NCBI RefSeq assembly: GCF_026241095.1
Contig: NZ_JAPFGB010000008.1
Location: 124,001-188,000 of the forward strand
Direction: 5' to 3'
Origin: Saccharopolyspora sp. NFXS83
GTDB lineage: Bacteria; Actinomycetota; Actinomycetes; Mycobacteriales; Pseudonocardiaceae
Length of the DNA stretch: 64,000 bases
The notes beneath the pieces are model-generated. The model was given only the letters and a program-made list of their open reading frames with translations. It was not told the DNA's origin and made no database searches. Position numbers and translations under genes: made by a program. Shown here piece after piece: positions 52,027-62,416 of this stretch. Numbering within the stretch: the stretch's first letter is position 1; every line of letters begins with the position of its first letter.

Positions 52027-52860
52027 TCAGCCGGTGGCGGGGCCGGGACGTTCCGGTTCGCCGGACGCGGCCTGCTCCGGGCGACCGGAGTGCCGGGCGT
52101 AGGCCGCCCGGTCCGCGGCCTCCTGCTCGGCGAGCTCCCGGTCCGCCGCCTCCTGCGCGATCTTCGAAGCGCGGCGGACGGCCCAGACCGTCACGACCAA
52201 CGCCAACGCCGTCAGCGGATAGCCCATGGCGATGCGGGCGAACGCCAGCCAGCCGGTCTCGTCCGCGTTGTACAGCCACTGCTGCACGACGTACTTCGCG
52301 GCGAACACCACGACCCACGCCAGCGTCGCCAGGTCGTACGCGCGCAGGGCCGCGCGGTGCTTGCGCCACCCCATGCCCAGCGAGTTCAGCGCGGACCAGG
52401 CCACACCGACCAGCGGCCAGCGCACCAGCACCGACACCAGGAACACGCCGCCGTACACCAGGCTCGTCCAGATGCCCAGCAGGAAGAAGCCCTTCGCGTC
52501 ACCGGAGCGGTAGGCGATGAACGAGCACACCGCCACCCCGAGCACCCCGGAGATCGCGGGCTGCAGCGGCTCCTTGCGCACCAGCCGCCACACCGCGATG
52601 GCCACGGCCAGCCCGACGGCGGCCCAGATCGCGGGCATCAGCCCGGTCAACGCGTTGACCACGACGAAGACCACGATCGGCACGGCCGAATAGGCGAGCC
52701 CGGAGACACCGCCCATCTGCTCCAGCAAGGTCTGCTCGGCCGCTCCCGCCGGAGCGGCCTCGGCGTCGGTCGGTGTCCGTCCCGGCGAGCCCGAGGGCCC
52801 GGAGCTCGGCGAAGCCGAATCGGGGCGCTGGTCGGAGGCCGGTGTTTCGCGTTCGCTCAT
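52027..52860 (-). CDS. DUF3159 family membrane protein
   Basis: 277 residues from the ATG at 52860. A 45-residue polar leader, then the typical DUF3159 start LLEQMGGVSGLAYSAVPIVVFVVVNALTGLMPAIWAAVGLAVAIAVWRLVRKEPLQPAISGVLGVAVCSFIAYRSGDAKGFFLLGIW, about six helices in all, and a charged C-terminus (AQEAADRELAEQEAADRAAYARH) likely forming a cytoplasmic helix. The function is unknown. In mycobacteria its relatives sit next to the trkA pair and an OB-fold gene, as here. The start overlaps the OB-fold gene stop by 4 bp. Confidence 0.88.
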   Translation of the reverse strand: MSERETPASDQRPDSASPSSGPSGSPGRTPTDAEAAPAGAAEQTLLEQMGGVSGLAYSAVPIVVFVVVNALTGLMPAIWAAVGLAVAIAVWRLVRKEPLQPAISGVLGVAVCSFIAYRSGDAKGFFLLGIWTSLVYGGVFLVSVLVRWPLVGVAWSALNSLGMGWRKHRAALRAYDLATLAWVVVFAAKYVVQQWLYNADETGWLAFARIAMGYPLTALALVVTVWAVRRASKIAQEAADRELAEQEAADRAAYARHSGRPEQAASGEPERPGPATG

Positions 52861-53234
52861 GCGGTGTTCTGCAACTCGTAGTAGGGGTTGTACAGCACTT
52901 TGCAGCCGTCCCGGACCGCGATCCTGCCGCGGGCCTTGATGGTGCGGCCCGGTTCGATGCCGGTGATCCGGCGCCGGCCGAGCCACACGAGGGTGACGCC
53001 CTCGGTGCCGTCGAACAGTTCGGCTTCCAACGTCGGAGCGGAGCTCGTCGGCGACATGTCGACGCTGCGCAGCCTGCCGAGCACCACGGCCTCCTGGCCG
53101 CACCGGCAGTCGCAGGCCCGCTGCGCCCCGCTCGCCTGCGAGCGTTCCGAGAGGTCGTCGGCGTCGAGCTCGGCGACATCGCTGGTCAGACGACGCATGA
53201 GGCGGCGCCAGTAGCCGCCCCCGGTGTTGCTCAT
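52857..53234 (-). CDS. OB-fold nucleic-acid-binding domain protein
   Basis: 125 residues from the ATG at 53234. A basic helix (YWRRLMRRLTSDVAELDADDLSERSQ) leads to an OB-fold: ACDCRCGQEAVVLGRLRSVDMSP, TLEAELFDGTEGVTLVWLGRRRITGIEPGRTIKARGRIAVRDGCKVLYNPYYELQ. The GITPG-like turn (TGIEPG) and YNPYYEL end are hallmarks of the actinobacterial family annotated OB-fold tRNA/helicase-type. Possible Cys metal site near CDCRC. Precise role unknown. Translationally coupled to the DUF3159 gene. Confidence 0.85.
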   Translation of the reverse strand: MSNTGGGYWRRLMRRLTSDVAELDADDLSERSQASGAQRACDCRCGQEAVVLGRLRSVDMSPTSSAPTLEAELFDGTEGVTLVWLGRRRITGIEPGRTIKARGRIAVRDGCKVLYNPYYELQNTA

Positions 53235-53497
53235 CGCTAGCGCTCCACGTACGCCTGGGATCGAACACGGTCGGCGGGAACCGCCTCGAGGCGGCGACCG
53301 CCGGATTCTCCGGTGACTTCTCGGGGCACTGCTGCGCGCTCCGGACACCAGCGTAGCCCGTGCTCAGCGGCACGTCGCCATCCTGGCGGCAAATCGAACT
53401 TGATCACACGATCAGGTCATTCCGGCACGTCCGGGGGTGTCCTGCGGCGCCCGCACGGCGCGGCAGGACCGCCCCGGCAAGGCGACGGCTGCGGCCT

Positions 53498-54145
53498 CTA
53501 GGCCTGCTGCTCGCCGTTCTGCGACTGCTGGATGTGCCGCGCGATGGACTCCGGCAACTCGATCGGCAGCGGCGTGCGCACCGGCAGCGGATCGTCACCG
53601 CGCACCACGACGGTGTTGTCCAACACCGTGTACAGCAGCTTGGAGCACGCCTCGGCGCTCTCCCCCGGACCGGCCGCCACCCCGCGGACCATCCAGCGCG
53701 GACCGTCGATGCCGACGAACCGCAGCGCCGCCCGCGGCGAGTCGGCGACCAGTTCCGGGCCCCACTCGCCGTCCTGCTGGCCGACCTTGGCGCCGTCCCG
53801 GCGCAACTGCTCCGCCAGCTCGTCGCGCACCTCGGGCCACAGCTCGGCGCTGCGCGGAGCGGCGAACGCGCTGATGGTCAACCGGCCCACCTGGGTCACC
53901 AGGTGCACGGCTCGCACCGGACCCGCCGGGTCCACCTCGACCTGCAGCTGGCTGCCCTCCGGGATCGGCAGGCGCACCGAACCCAGGTCGAGCCGCTCCA
54001 TGTCGTCGCCCTCGGGAAGCTCGCTGAGGTCGTACGGCCCCAGCCCGGACTCGTCCCCCGTGGCGGCATCGGCCATGTCCGCGTTCTCGGACGCCCCGGC
54101 CTCGTCCTGCCGCGAGCCTCGCCCGCGACGGCCCAATCCGAACAT
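53498..54145 (-). CDS. DUF3710 family protein
   Basis: 215 residues. MFGLGRRGRG start, an acidic linker, then the DUF3710 core: GPYDLSELPEGDDMERLDLGSVRLPIPEGSQLQVEVDPAGPVRAVHLVTQVGRLTISAFAAPRSAELWPEVRDELAEQLRRDGAKV, GEWGPELVADSP, VGIDGPRWMVRGVAAGP and NTVVVRGDDPLPVRTPLPIELP. Function unknown. It is adjacent to dut with 4 bp between them on the same strand, as in mycobacteria (dut, then DUF3710, then the OB-fold/DUF3159 pair). No membrane segments. Confidence 0.9.
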   Translation of the reverse strand: MFGLGRRGRGSRQDEAGASENADMADAATGDESGLGPYDLSELPEGDDMERLDLGSVRLPIPEGSQLQVEVDPAGPVRAVHLVTQVGRLTISAFAAPRSAELWPEVRDELAEQLRRDGAKVGQQDGEWGPELVADSPRAALRFVGIDGPRWMVRGVAAGPGESAEACSKLLYTVLDNTVVVRGDDPLPVRTPLPIELPESIARHIQQSQNGEQQA

Positions 54146-54149
54146 CCCC

Positions 54150-54644
54150 TCAGACCTCCGTCCTGTGATCGGCCCCGGCGGACGCCGGCCCCGTCAGCAC
54201 CTCGTGCCCGCCGGTGGATCCATGACCACCGGTCCCCCGCTGCGACTCGGGCAACCGCTCGACCTCCTCGAACACCGCGCACTCCACGCGTTGCACGACC
54301 AGCTGCGCGATGCGGTCACCGCGTCGCAACGACAAGGTCTCAGCACGATCATGATTGATCAAGCAGACCTTGATCTCACCCCGGTACCCCGAATCGACGG
54401 TGCCGGGAGCGTTCACCACCCCCAGCCCCGCTCGCGCGGCCAGCCCGGAACGCGGGTGCACGAAACCGGCATAGCCCTCCGGTAACGCCAGCGAGACGCC
54501 GGTACCGACGAGCGCGCGCTCGCCGGGGCGCAGCACCAGGTCGCTGGTCGTCACCAGATCGGCGCCGGCATCACCCGGTCGGGCGTAGGACGGGATCGGT
54601 ACGTCGGGGTCGAGACGGGTCAACAGGACCTTCACGTTCGGCAC
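54150..54644 (-). CDS. dut: dUTP diphosphatase
   Basis: 164 residues. All five trimeric dUTPase motifs are present: [16 protein letters not shown] (I), [35 protein letters not shown] (II and III, with the catalytic Asp in TVDSGYRGE), [14 protein letters not shown] (IV) and a C-terminal Gly/Ser arm [15 protein letters not shown] (V). It hydrolyses dUTP to dUMP and limits uracil in DNA. First gene of the dut-DUF3710 operon and divergent from the DUF3093 gene. Confidence 0.96.
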   Translation of the reverse strand: MPNVKVLLTRLDPDVPIPSYARPGDAGADLVTTSDLVLRPGERALVGTGVSLALPEGYAGFVHPRSGLAARAGLGVVNAPGTVDSGYRGEIKVCLINHDRAETLSLRRGDRIAQLVVQRVECAVFEEVERLPESQRGTGGHGSTGGHEVLTGPASAGADHRTEV

Positions 54645-54656
54645 GGGCGGCGAGAC

Positions 54657-54662
54657 TACCCT
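54657..54662 (+). promoter_or_regulatory. -10 box for DUF3093 gene
   Basis: TACCCT ends 6 nt before the GTG at 54669, suggesting a leaderless transcript, although a GGAGG also directly precedes the GTG. Confidence 0.45.
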
Positions 54663-54668
54663 GGAGGC

Positions 54669-55172
54669 GTGTCGGAGAGCGCAGAAGCAACCAGCCCCGC
54701 CGCGGACACCCCCGGTCAGGGGAACGCGAGCGAGCCCGCGGTCTACCGGGAGCGCTTGTTCGCGTCCTGGTGGACCTGGCCGCTACCGCTGGTCATGGCG
54801 ATCCTGCTGGCCGCCGAGGTGCACATGGGCTACCCGGGCATCCGGGCCTGGCTGCCCTACGTGCTGCTGCTGCCGATCGCGGTGGCGGTTCCGCTGTGGC
54901 TCGGCCGCACGAAGATCGAGGTCACCGGCGGCGAGCTGTGGGTGGGCGACGCCCACCTGCCGCTGCGGTTCATCGAGGACGCCGAGGTCGTGCCCGCCGC
55001 GGAGAAGCGACGAGCGCTGGGTCCCGACCTCGACCCGGCCGCATTCGTGGTGCACCGGCCGTGGGCACCGACCTCGGTGCGCATCTGGCTCGACGACGAG
55101 GACGATCCGACGCCCTATTGGGTGGTGAGCACCCGCCGTCCGGAGCAATTGGCGGCGGCATTGCGGCGGTGA
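54669..55172 (+). CDS. DUF3093 family membrane protein
   Basis: 167 residues. Polar leader, [55 protein letters not shown] with two membrane helices (about 38-55 and 62-80), then a PH-like soluble part: [84 protein letters not shown]. This is the standard DUF3093 sequence. Function unknown. Conserved next to dut in actinobacteria. Confidence 0.9.
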   Translation: MSESAEATSPAADTPGQGNASEPAVYRERLFASWWTWPLPLVMAILLAAEVHMGYPGIRAWLPYVLLLPIAVAVPLWLGRTKIEVTGGELWVGDAHLPLRFIEDAEVVPAAEKRRALGPDLDPAAFVVHRPWAPTSVRIWLDDEDDPTPYWVVSTRRPEQLAAALRR

Positions 55173-55322
55173 GCCGCACTCGTCCCGCCGAGTGGCGCCA
55201 TTCGGCCCGGTGCCGGATCGCCCGAGGCGATCCGAGTGGATCGCGGCTCGCGCCGCATCGGGATTCGCGGGCCACCGCGGGACGATCGGGCAGCGGCGTT
55301 TCCCGATCGGGAAAACAACAAA

Positions 55323-55353
55323 CCTGGGCGCACGACCACCGCGTGTGCCCAGG
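55323..55353 (+). terminator. Terminator-like hairpin after DUF3093 gene
   Basis: CCTGGGCGCACG / CGTGTGCCCAGG, a 12-bp stem with one G-U pair, preceded by an A-rich run (AAAACAACAAA). Confidence 0.55.
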
Positions 55354-55439
55354 TCCGTGTTCGATTGATGCGCCCGCCGGTCGCCGCTCGATTCGCCGCG
55401 GCCCATCCCGCGACGCCAAGCCGGTCGCCCCACCGGCCG

Positions 55440-55473
55440 GGGCGCCCCCGAGCCACCTCGGGCTCGGGCGCCC
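55440..55473 (-). terminator. Terminator-like hairpin after DUF4193 gene
   Basis: GGGCGCCCCCGAGCC / GGCTCGGGCGCCC with loop ACCTC and a small bulge. It lies about 110 bp beyond the DUF4193 stop. Confidence 0.5.
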
Positions 55474-55583
55474 GGACCGGCCGGTCCGGTCATCAGGACC
55501 GCCCCTCCAGGTCGATCCCGCCACCGGCCCCCGGCCGGACGTCACCGCAGGCCACCCCGCCCGCGGACTCCGCCCGGAACTGC

Positions 55584-55886
55584 TCAGACAGCGCAATCGC
55601 GGCAGATCAGACCGCCGTTGCGCTCCTCCGCGAGCCTGCTGCGGTGGTGCACCAGGAAGCAGCTGGAGCAGGTGAACTCGTCGGCCTGCTTCGGCAGGAC
55701 CTTGACGGTCATCTCCTCCCCGGACAGATCGGCTCCCGGCAACTCGAAGTTCTCCGCGATCTCCGATTCATCGGTGTCGACGACACCGGATTGCGCTTCA
55801 TTGCGCCGCGCCTTGAGCTCCTCCAACGAGTCTTCCGTCATTTCCTCGGACTCGCTGCGGCGCGGAGCGTCGTAGTCGGTCGCCAT
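55584..55886 (-). CDS. DUF4193 family protein (zinc-ribbon-like)
   Basis: 100 residues. MATDYDAPRRSESEEMTEDSLEELKARRNE start and a C-terminal four-cysteine knuckle: DEFTCSSCFLVHHRSRLAEE and GGLICRDCAV (two CxxC pairs), all typical of DUF4193, an actinobacteria-only family. The acidic N-terminus and the CxxC pairs suggest a small metal-binding protein that contacts the transcription or translation apparatus; this is inference. Conserved near cei, suhB and ppgK. Confidence 0.9.
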   Translation of the reverse strand: MATDYDAPRRSESEEMTEDSLEELKARRNEAQSGVVDTDESEIAENFELPGADLSGEEMTVKVLPKQADEFTCSSCFLVHHRSRLAEERNGGLICRDCAV

Positions 55887-56269
55887 CGTGATTCACCCCT
55901 GCGATAGTGGAGACTGCAATGGTGTGCCGCTGGTAAACGTTCCAGGGCTCTCATTTGTGCCCGAGGGCTTGCGTGACGGTGATCTCGCCTTGCTGCGCCC
56001 CAAGTTCCCCCGAAACGAGCGTCTCTCGCTCCCCGTCACTGCCCGAGGCGCCGAGAGGGTAGCCCATCCAGGAACGGCGGACGCATGAGGTCACCCATAT
56101 GTGTGGTGTGCACTGCACCAGAGCATCCAACAAGATCACCCGGACGTCTGCTTCAGCAGACGCAACGAGTGCGACACGACGGCCCGTCCGGCGACGCGGA
56201 ACCAACCACGAGCGCCTAGGCTGATCGCGCAACGTCCGATCCGATGACGGCAAGGGAGAGTGGCAGGAC
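55887..56269. other. 383-bp divergent intergenic region
   Basis: No gene. It contains promoters for the DUF4193 gene (leftwards) and for cei (TAGGCT at 56217-56222). Nothing else was recognised. Confidence 0.5.
56217..56222 (+). promoter_or_regulatory. Putative -10 box of cei
   Basis: TAGGCT about 48 bp before the GTG at 56270. The leader contains an AGGAC ribosome-like site. Confidence 0.4.
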
Positions 56270-56974
56270 GTGTCAGCCGCGACTTCACGCTGGGGCCGCC
56301 AAGGCCCTCGATACCGGCGACGTCGACCGCTACCCGCTCTGCTGGTGCTGGGGCTGCTGGTCGTCCTGTCCGGGTTCATGTGGACACGGGTCTTCGAGAC
56401 CACCGAGGACATCGAGGCGGCGACCCGGTGCACCCTCCCGGGAGCACCGACCGCGGCGCCGGAACCCGCGGCCGAGCCGAAGCCCGAGCAGCCGGCCGCC
56501 CTGGGGCAGATGCTGAGCCGGAACGCGCTGGACCGCACCACTCCGGTCCCCGCGCGGGACGTGCGGGTGCGCGTGCTCAACGGCAACGGCGAGGCCAACC
56601 AGGCGGGCCTGATCAGCCAGGAGCTCACGAACATCGGTTTCGCTCCCGGCGGTGAACCGGACAACGACCCGATCTACCCGAACTACGACCTCAACTGCCA
56701 CGGCCAGATCCGCTTCGGCGGCGCCGGGGCGAGCCAGGCCCGCACGCTGAGCCTGATGGTGCCGTGCGCCCAGCTGGTGCGCGACGACCGCACCGGCTCC
56801 TCGCTGGACCTGGCGCTGGGCTCGGACTTCAAGGACATCAAGAGCAAGCCGGAGGCTCGCCAGATCCTCCAGGAGCTCAAGAACTGGGTCCCGCAGGGCG
56901 GTGCCGAGCAAGAGGTCCGGCCGCCGCAGGTCGACGAGGAACTGCTCACGGCCGCCCGCGACGTAGCCTGCTGA
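56270..56974 (+). CDS. cei: Cei-like envelope integrity protein (LytR C-terminal domain)
   Basis: 234 residues. A basic N-terminus, one membrane helix at about 22-42 (PALLVLGLLVVLSGFMWTRVF), a Pro/Ala/Glu linker, then an extracytoplasmic LytR_C domain: VPARDVRVRVLNGNGEANQAGLISQELTNIGFAPGGEPDNDPIYPNYDLNCHGQIRFG, with SQARTLSLMVPCAQLVRDDRTGSSLDLALGSDFKDI. The conserved cysteines may form disulfides. It corresponds to mycobacterial Cei (Rv2700), required for envelope integrity and virulence, and to the same neighbours (suhB, ppgK, sigA). It ends in a very strong hairpin. Confidence 0.88.
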   Translation: MSAATSRWGRQGPRYRRRRPLPALLVLGLLVVLSGFMWTRVFETTEDIEAATRCTLPGAPTAAPEPAAEPKPEQPAALGQMLSRNALDRTTPVPARDVRVRVLNGNGEANQAGLISQELTNIGFAPGGEPDNDPIYPNYDLNCHGQIRFGGAGASQARTLSLMVPCAQLVRDDRTGSSLDLALGSDFKDIKSKPEARQILQELKNWVPQGGAEQEVRPPQVDEELLTAARDVAC

Positions 56975-57022
56975 GTTTCGCCCGATCCGGCGAATTCGAG
57001 GCCCGCGGGTCGTTGAACGCGG

Positions 57023-57063
57023 CGATGCCCGCCCCGCCGTCCGAAACGGCGGGGCGGGCATCG
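57023..57063. terminator. Strong bidirectional terminator hairpin
   Basis: A perfect 18-bp stem (left arm begins CGATGCCCGCCCC) with loop CCGAA between the convergent cei and inositol phosphatase genes. Confidence 0.8.
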
Positions 57064-57070
57064 TCGTGCG

Positions 57071-57877
57071 TCACACCTCGCCTGCTCCGGCGTCGCGCAG
57101 CGCCTCCCCCAGGGAGTCGGCGATTCCCGGCGTCGCGCACACCATGGCCTCGTCGCCGAGGCCGTCGTCCGTCCCGGCCGCCGGGAACCGCAGGTGCGCA
57201 CCGGCCTCCTGCGCGACGAGCGCTCCCGCCGCCCAATCCCACCGCTTGAGCCCGACCTCGTAGTAGGCGTCCAGCCATCCGGCCGCGACCGCGCACAGGT
57301 CCAGCGAGGCGGCACCGGAGCGGCGGATGTCACGCACCTGCCCCAGCAGCCGGCCGGTCGCCGCCGCCTGCGCTCGCCGCCGCTCCACGTCGTAGGCGAA
57401 CCCGGTGCCGACCAGCGCCAGGTCGAGGCGCTCGGCGCCCGACACGCGCAGCGGCTCGCCGTCGCAGAACGCGCCGCCGCCCGCGGCGGCGCTCCACACC
57501 CGGCCGGAGACGGGCTCGACGACCGCTCCGGCGATCGACCTCCCGTCGACCTGCGCGGCCAGCGAGACCGCGTACCAGGGGTAGCCGTAGAGGTAGTTGA
57601 CCGTGCCGTCGATCGGGTCGACGACCCAGCGGAGTCCTTCCAGCGCTCCCGCGCCGCCTTCTTCCTCGCCCAGCACCGACTCGCCGGGCCGCAGTTCGGC
57701 GAGCCGGTCCCGCACGAGCCGCTCGGCCGCGCGGTCGGCGGCGGTGACGACGTCGGTCTCGCTGCTCTTCGTTCCCACGGCACCGCCGGTCACCGATTCG
57801 TCACGAATCGTGCGCGCCAGTTCGGCCGCCTCGCTCGCGACCTGCACCGCGATGGTTCGGAGGGTTTCGTTGTCCAT
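57071..57877 (-). CDS. suhB: Inositol monophosphatase family protein (SuhB-like)
   Basis: 268 residues from the ATG at 57877. Metal-binding signatures: [49 protein letters not shown] (WVVDPIDGT, motif A), [27 protein letters not shown] and motif [21 protein letters not shown]. It hydrolyses inositol-1-phosphate or related phosphates with Mg2+. In actinobacteria that may feed phosphatidylinositol synthesis. A GTG a few codons upstream is an alternative start. Divergent from ppgK, from which it is separated by 87 bp. Confidence 0.92.
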   Translation of the reverse strand: MDNETLRTIAVQVASEAAELARTIRDESVTGGAVGTKSSETDVVTAADRAAERLVRDRLAELRPGESVLGEEEGGAGALEGLRWVVDPIDGTVNYLYGYPWYAVSLAAQVDGRSIAGAVVEPVSGRVWSAAAGGGAFCDGEPLRVSGAERLDLALVGTGFAYDVERRRAQAAATGRLLGQVRDIRRSGAASLDLCAVAAGWLDAYYEVGLKRWDWAAGALVAQEAGAHLRFPAAGTDDGLGDEAMVCATPGIADSLGEALRDAGAGEV

Positions 57878-57919
57878 GTCAGGTGTCAGTCCCACGTTCA
57901 CATCGCAGCACAGCGCGGT

Positions 57920-57925
57920 TAAGGT
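57920..57925 (+). promoter_or_regulatory. Putative -10 box of ppgK
   Basis: TAAGGT, about 40 bp before the ppgK ATG, which has its own AGGAAGGA ribosome site. Confidence 0.45.
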
Positions 57926-57964
57926 CTGCACACCTCGTTCTGAATCGAATAGGAAGGATCGGGC

Positions 57965-58726
57965 ATGGGCACTGCCCGCGGTTTCGGCGTGGATATCGGC
58001 GGGTCCGGCATCAAGGGGTGTCCGGTGGACATCGACGGTGGTGTGCTGGCCGAAGAACGCATGCGAATCCCCACCCCACACCCCTCGACACCGGATGCGG
58101 TGGGCGACGCGGTCGCGGAGATAGCCGAGAAGTTCGGCTGGTCCGGCCCGGTCGGAGTCACCTTGCCCAGCGTGATCAAGGAGGGCACCGCGCACTCCGC
58201 GGCGAACATCGACAAGAGCTGGATCGGCACCGACGCGCAGGGCCTGTTCGCGGAACGGCTCGGCAAGGACCGGGAGGACATCGTCGTGCTCAACGACGCC
58301 GACGCCGCCGGCCTCGCCGAGATGCGCTCGGGCGCGGGAGCGGGGCGTTCCGGCCTGGTGGTGGTGCTGACATTCGGCACCGGCATCGGCAGCGCCATGT
58401 TCCTCGACGGCAAGCTCATCCCGAACACCGAGTTCGGGCACATCGAGGTCGAGGGGCACGACGCGGAGAAGCAGGCCGCGGCCTCGGTGAAGGACGACCT
58501 GGACCTGAGCTACCCGGAATGGGCACCGCGGGTCAGCCGCTACATCCAGGGCCTGGAGAAGTTCCTCTGGCCCGATCTGTTCATCGCGGGCGGCGGTGTC
58601 AGCAAGAAGGCCCACAAGTGGCTTCCGCTGCTGGACATCCGCACTCCGATCGTGGCAGCGACGTTAAAGAACGATGCGGGGATCGTGGGCGCGGCGACGG
58701 CTGCGGCCGCAGGCCTCGGACACTGA
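57965..58726 (+). CDS. ppgK: Polyphosphate glucokinase
   Basis: 253 residues. ROK-family phosphate loop [20 protein letters not shown], then [39 protein letters not shown] (catalytic Asp), [37 protein letters not shown] (glucose-binding Glu-x-x-His), [27 protein letters not shown] and [20 protein letters not shown]. It phosphorylates glucose with polyphosphate (or ATP). It precedes sigA by 305 bp on the same strand, the order found in mycobacteria. Confidence 0.95.
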   Translation: MGTARGFGVDIGGSGIKGCPVDIDGGVLAEERMRIPTPHPSTPDAVGDAVAEIAEKFGWSGPVGVTLPSVIKEGTAHSAANIDKSWIGTDAQGLFAERLGKDREDIVVLNDADAAGLAEMRSGAGAGRSGLVVVLTFGTGIGSAMFLDGKLIPNTEFGHIEVEGHDAEKQAAASVKDDLDLSYPEWAPRVSRYIQGLEKFLWPDLFIAGGGVSKKAHKWLPLLDIRTPIVAATLKNDAGIVGAATAAAAGLGH

Positions 58727-59031
58727 TCTTCACGGATGCCGGGGCGATGTCGCCGACGTTTCCCCGGTACGCCATCCGAGTGACCCGAACAGGACCGCGT
58801 TGCGCTGCGATGGGACCGATCTCGGCCTTGCAGCGGAACCGCACTCCACCGACGCGGTTACAATGGAACACGACCGACCTCATCCGGGACCTCCGGCCCG
58901 GCGCCGAGCAGGCGTTCAGCCGGCTCCAAGTCCGCTTCGGAAGTTCTGGAAGGTGGGTCGTCCCCGACCTCTGGCGGCCGAGGTTTCGCGCCCTCCGGCC
59001 TGCCCTGATCGACCGTCGCGAAAGGGCGTAC
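58727..59031. other. 305-bp leader/promoter region of sigA
   Basis: No gene. It contains the sigA promoter (TACAAT at 58859) and a roughly 165-nt leader. The same-frame open reading extends through it, but its translation is not sigma-like. Confidence 0.5.
58859..58864 (+). promoter_or_regulatory. -10 box of sigA
   Basis: TACAAT in the middle of the intergenic region. A clear -35 at 17 bp is missing (TTGCAG lies too far upstream). Confidence 0.45.
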
Positions 59032-60441
<1,410 letters not shown>

Positions 60442-60457
60442 GCTTCTGGACACGAGA

Positions 60458-60491
60458 GAAGGCCGGTGCCCCCGTCGGGGCGCCGGCCTTC
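60458..60491. terminator. Terminator hairpin after sigA
   Basis: GAAGGCCGG-T-GCCCC / GGGGC-G-CCGGCCTTC stem with loop CGTC, followed by TTC. It serves sigA and the convergent membrane protein gene. Confidence 0.8.
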
Positions 60492-60509
60492 TTCGCGTTC
60501 GGGGCGAGG

Positions 60510-61133
60510 TCAGGAAGTGCGGAGGCGGTCGCCGAGGTGTTCGGCGAAGGCGTTGCCCAGCAGCCGGGTGCGCCCGGCGAAACCCCAGGTGCGGTAGCGC
60601 AGCGTCCGCCCGTCGGTGGTGTGCAGCACCACGACCGTGCGGCGGAAGCGGTGCAGCACCCGGCCGCTTCGGACGGTGTCGTAGCGGTGCGCGGCGACGG
60701 CCTCGGGCCGAGCTGCCTGCCCGGCGGGTCGCGCGCGCTCCCGGCGGCGCAGGCGCTGCAACCAGCGGGGCGGGTTCCGGTGGAAGTGGCCGAAGGTGAT
60801 GATCGCGAACACCACGGCGAGGACTTCGGCGAGCACGCGCAGCACCGCGTGCAGCACGAGCCCGAGCAGGATCAGCGCCATCGGGGCGGCGATGATCGCG
60901 ACGGTCAGCCGCGCGGTGGGGTTCTGCTCGATGGTCTCCTTGAACGGCGCCATCGCCACCGCCAGCACCCAGGTGATCACGACGACCCAGATCATCGAGC
61001 GCTTGTAGTCCGACCACTCGCGCCGCTGCCTGCGCAGCGCCCAGCCCTGCTGGTCGAAGTTCACGACGACCCGGCCGCCGGGGCGAGCGGACACGTGGGA
61101 GACGGCGGACACGCCGACCTGTTCAGTGATCAC
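60510..61133 (-). CDS. Membrane protein of unknown function
   Basis: 207 residues from GTG at 61133. The N-terminus VVVNFDQQGWALRRQRREWSDYKRSM precedes about three hydrophobic helices (MIWVVVITWVLAVAMAP, TARLTVAIIAAPMALILLGLVLHAVLRV, EVLAVVFAIITFGHF). The cytoplasmic C-terminal part ends in RTVVVLHTTDGRTLRYRTWGFAGRTRLLGNAFAEHLGDRL. I do not recognise the family. The location next to sigA suggests a conserved actinobacterial gene. Confidence 0.7.
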   Translation of the reverse strand: MITEQVGVSAVSHVSARPGGRVVVNFDQQGWALRRQRREWSDYKRSMIWVVVITWVLAVAMAPFKETIEQNPTARLTVAIIAAPMALILLGLVLHAVLRVLAEVLAVVFAIITFGHFHRNPPRWLQRLRRRERARPAGQAARPEAVAAHRYDTVRSGRVLHRFRRTVVVLHTTDGRTLRYRTWGFAGRTRLLGNAFAEHLGDRLRTS

Positions 61134-62163
61134 GGAGCGAAGATTATCGAGACGATCACGTTCCTCGCGGGGCTTTGACCGACCTCGCGGGCGAACCGAG
61201 CGTCATGCTCGGCACCGAGCCCGATGCGTTCGACCTCGAGATCAAGGGCCACGATGCGACGGGGGCTCGCACCACCGAGCTGCACGGCAAAGGCTCGGCA
61301 GCGGCAAGGCGCGGTGCGGTCGGCGGGTCTGTTCGCGCCGGGAACGACTCGCCCCCGGACATCTCTTACACCAGCAGCAGACCATCGTGGACCCGATCTG
61401 CGCCTACCTCCGGACGCCGTTCGCGACCGCCGCGGACGGCGCCCGAGAGCGCCGTGGCTCCGACGCAGGACGGGACACGCCCAGGTGGTGCTGGCCGGGC
61501 ACCTGCGGGCGGATGAGGGCGTCGCCGACGCGCTTGGGCGGACCGGCCGATTTCCGCCGGGTGGCCTTCGACGGGACGGCGCGAACTCCCGGACGGGCTC
61601 CGAACCGAACACGTTCGGCCCGCCCACCGCGATGCACCTTCCCGCCCACCCGCGGACGCCACGCTCCGTCGGACCTCACGTACCTCGAGTCCCGAAGTCC
61701 GCGCGGCGCCGTCGCGGAGACCGGCTCGGCGCGGGTCTCGATCTCGAATCCTCCCCGCATTCAGAAGTGATTCATCGCACAGCAATCTCGGGGAATTTCG
61801 CGCATCCGGGCCTCCGCGGCCGTTCGCTTGCAGCAGAACGCGAGACGACCCAGGCGTGGAACATGCACCCCGGGTACGCATGAAACTCCGGTCGGCGCAA
61901 TTCGAGACCGTCTATTTTGCCTGGTCAGGCGATCGCAAAACAGTTGTGTGCACGGATTACCACGCTCCGCTACCGGCGCTGCGGCAAGCGGGTACTTCGA
62001 CGTGACGACGGTCGCCACTCGGCGCGGGAACACTGACGTACGGCTGTGCGTCTGCAAGAGTGGGGTAAGCGAGCACCGGCCCCGCCGCCAGTGGGCCACC
62101 GGTGGTCGCAGCAGGATCGAGGGCGTCGGGGACAACCCGGCGCCGGGACGGAGGGAGATCACG
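61134..62163. other. 1-kb region without a supported gene
   Basis: Several frames of 100-220 codons cross this stretch on both strands, but their translations are Arg/Pro/Ser-rich shadows with no family features or ribosome sites. GC drops in 61750-62060. The promoter of the DUF7455 gene must lie near the right end. A decayed gene or an untranslated RNA cannot be excluded. Confidence 0.5.
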
Positions 62164-62349
62164 ATGCCTGGAACGCTCACCCGCCCCGAGCTGACCGCCG
62201 CCGACCGCTGCGACCGCTGCGGGGCCGCTGCGAAGCTTCGCGCCGTACTGCCATCCGGCGGGGAGCTGCTGTTCTGCGGGCACCACGGCCGGGAGTTCGA
62301 GCCCCGCTTGCGGGAGATGGAAGCCGAACTCCAGCAGGACGAGCAGTAA
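62164..62349 (+). CDS. DUF7455 family small zinc-ribbon-like protein
   Basis: 61 residues from the ATG at 62164, with GGGAGA upstream. TAADRCDRCGAAAKLRAVLPSGGELLFCGHHGREFEPRLREMEAEL holds a CxxC pair and a later Cys-x-His-His, consistent with one zinc site. This small protein is found next to sigA/hrdB in most actinomycetes, which supports the call. Its role is unknown, with a link to transcription suggested only by position. A very strong hairpin follows the stop. Confidence 0.88.
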   Translation: MPGTLTRPELTAADRCDRCGAAAKLRAVLPSGGELLFCGHHGREFEPRLREMEAELQQDEQ

Positions 62350-62361
62350 CGACACCCGACC

Positions 62362-62400
62362 CGAAGGCCCCCGGAGAACGCGGTTCTCCGGGGGCCTTCG
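62362..62400. terminator. Strong bidirectional terminator hairpin
   Basis: A perfect 18-bp stem (left arm begins CGAAGGCCCCCGG) with loop GCG between the convergent DUF7455 and cysteine desulfurase-like genes. Confidence 0.8.
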
Positions 62401-62416
62401 GCGTGTCGGGCCGGAA

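Larger units (their letters stand above)
55173..55583. other. 411-bp gap between convergent genes, with hairpins
   Basis: No gene is supported. Two hairpins (55323-55353 and 55440-55473) separate the DUF3093 and DUF4193 transcripts. Other frames here are shadows. Confidence 0.55.

Noticed and set aside
58602-58700. Apparent fusion of ppgK-region DNA to SigA in one long + frame (57883-60441)
   Set aside because: The frame before 59032 translates to non-sigma sequence antisense or out of frame to suhB/ppgK; GTG 59032 with AAAGGG is the plausible SigA start.
61175-61516. Frames of 113-219 codons in the gap after the sigA-side membrane protein
   Set aside because: Composition and translations look like chance open frames of GC-rich DNA; no ribosome site.
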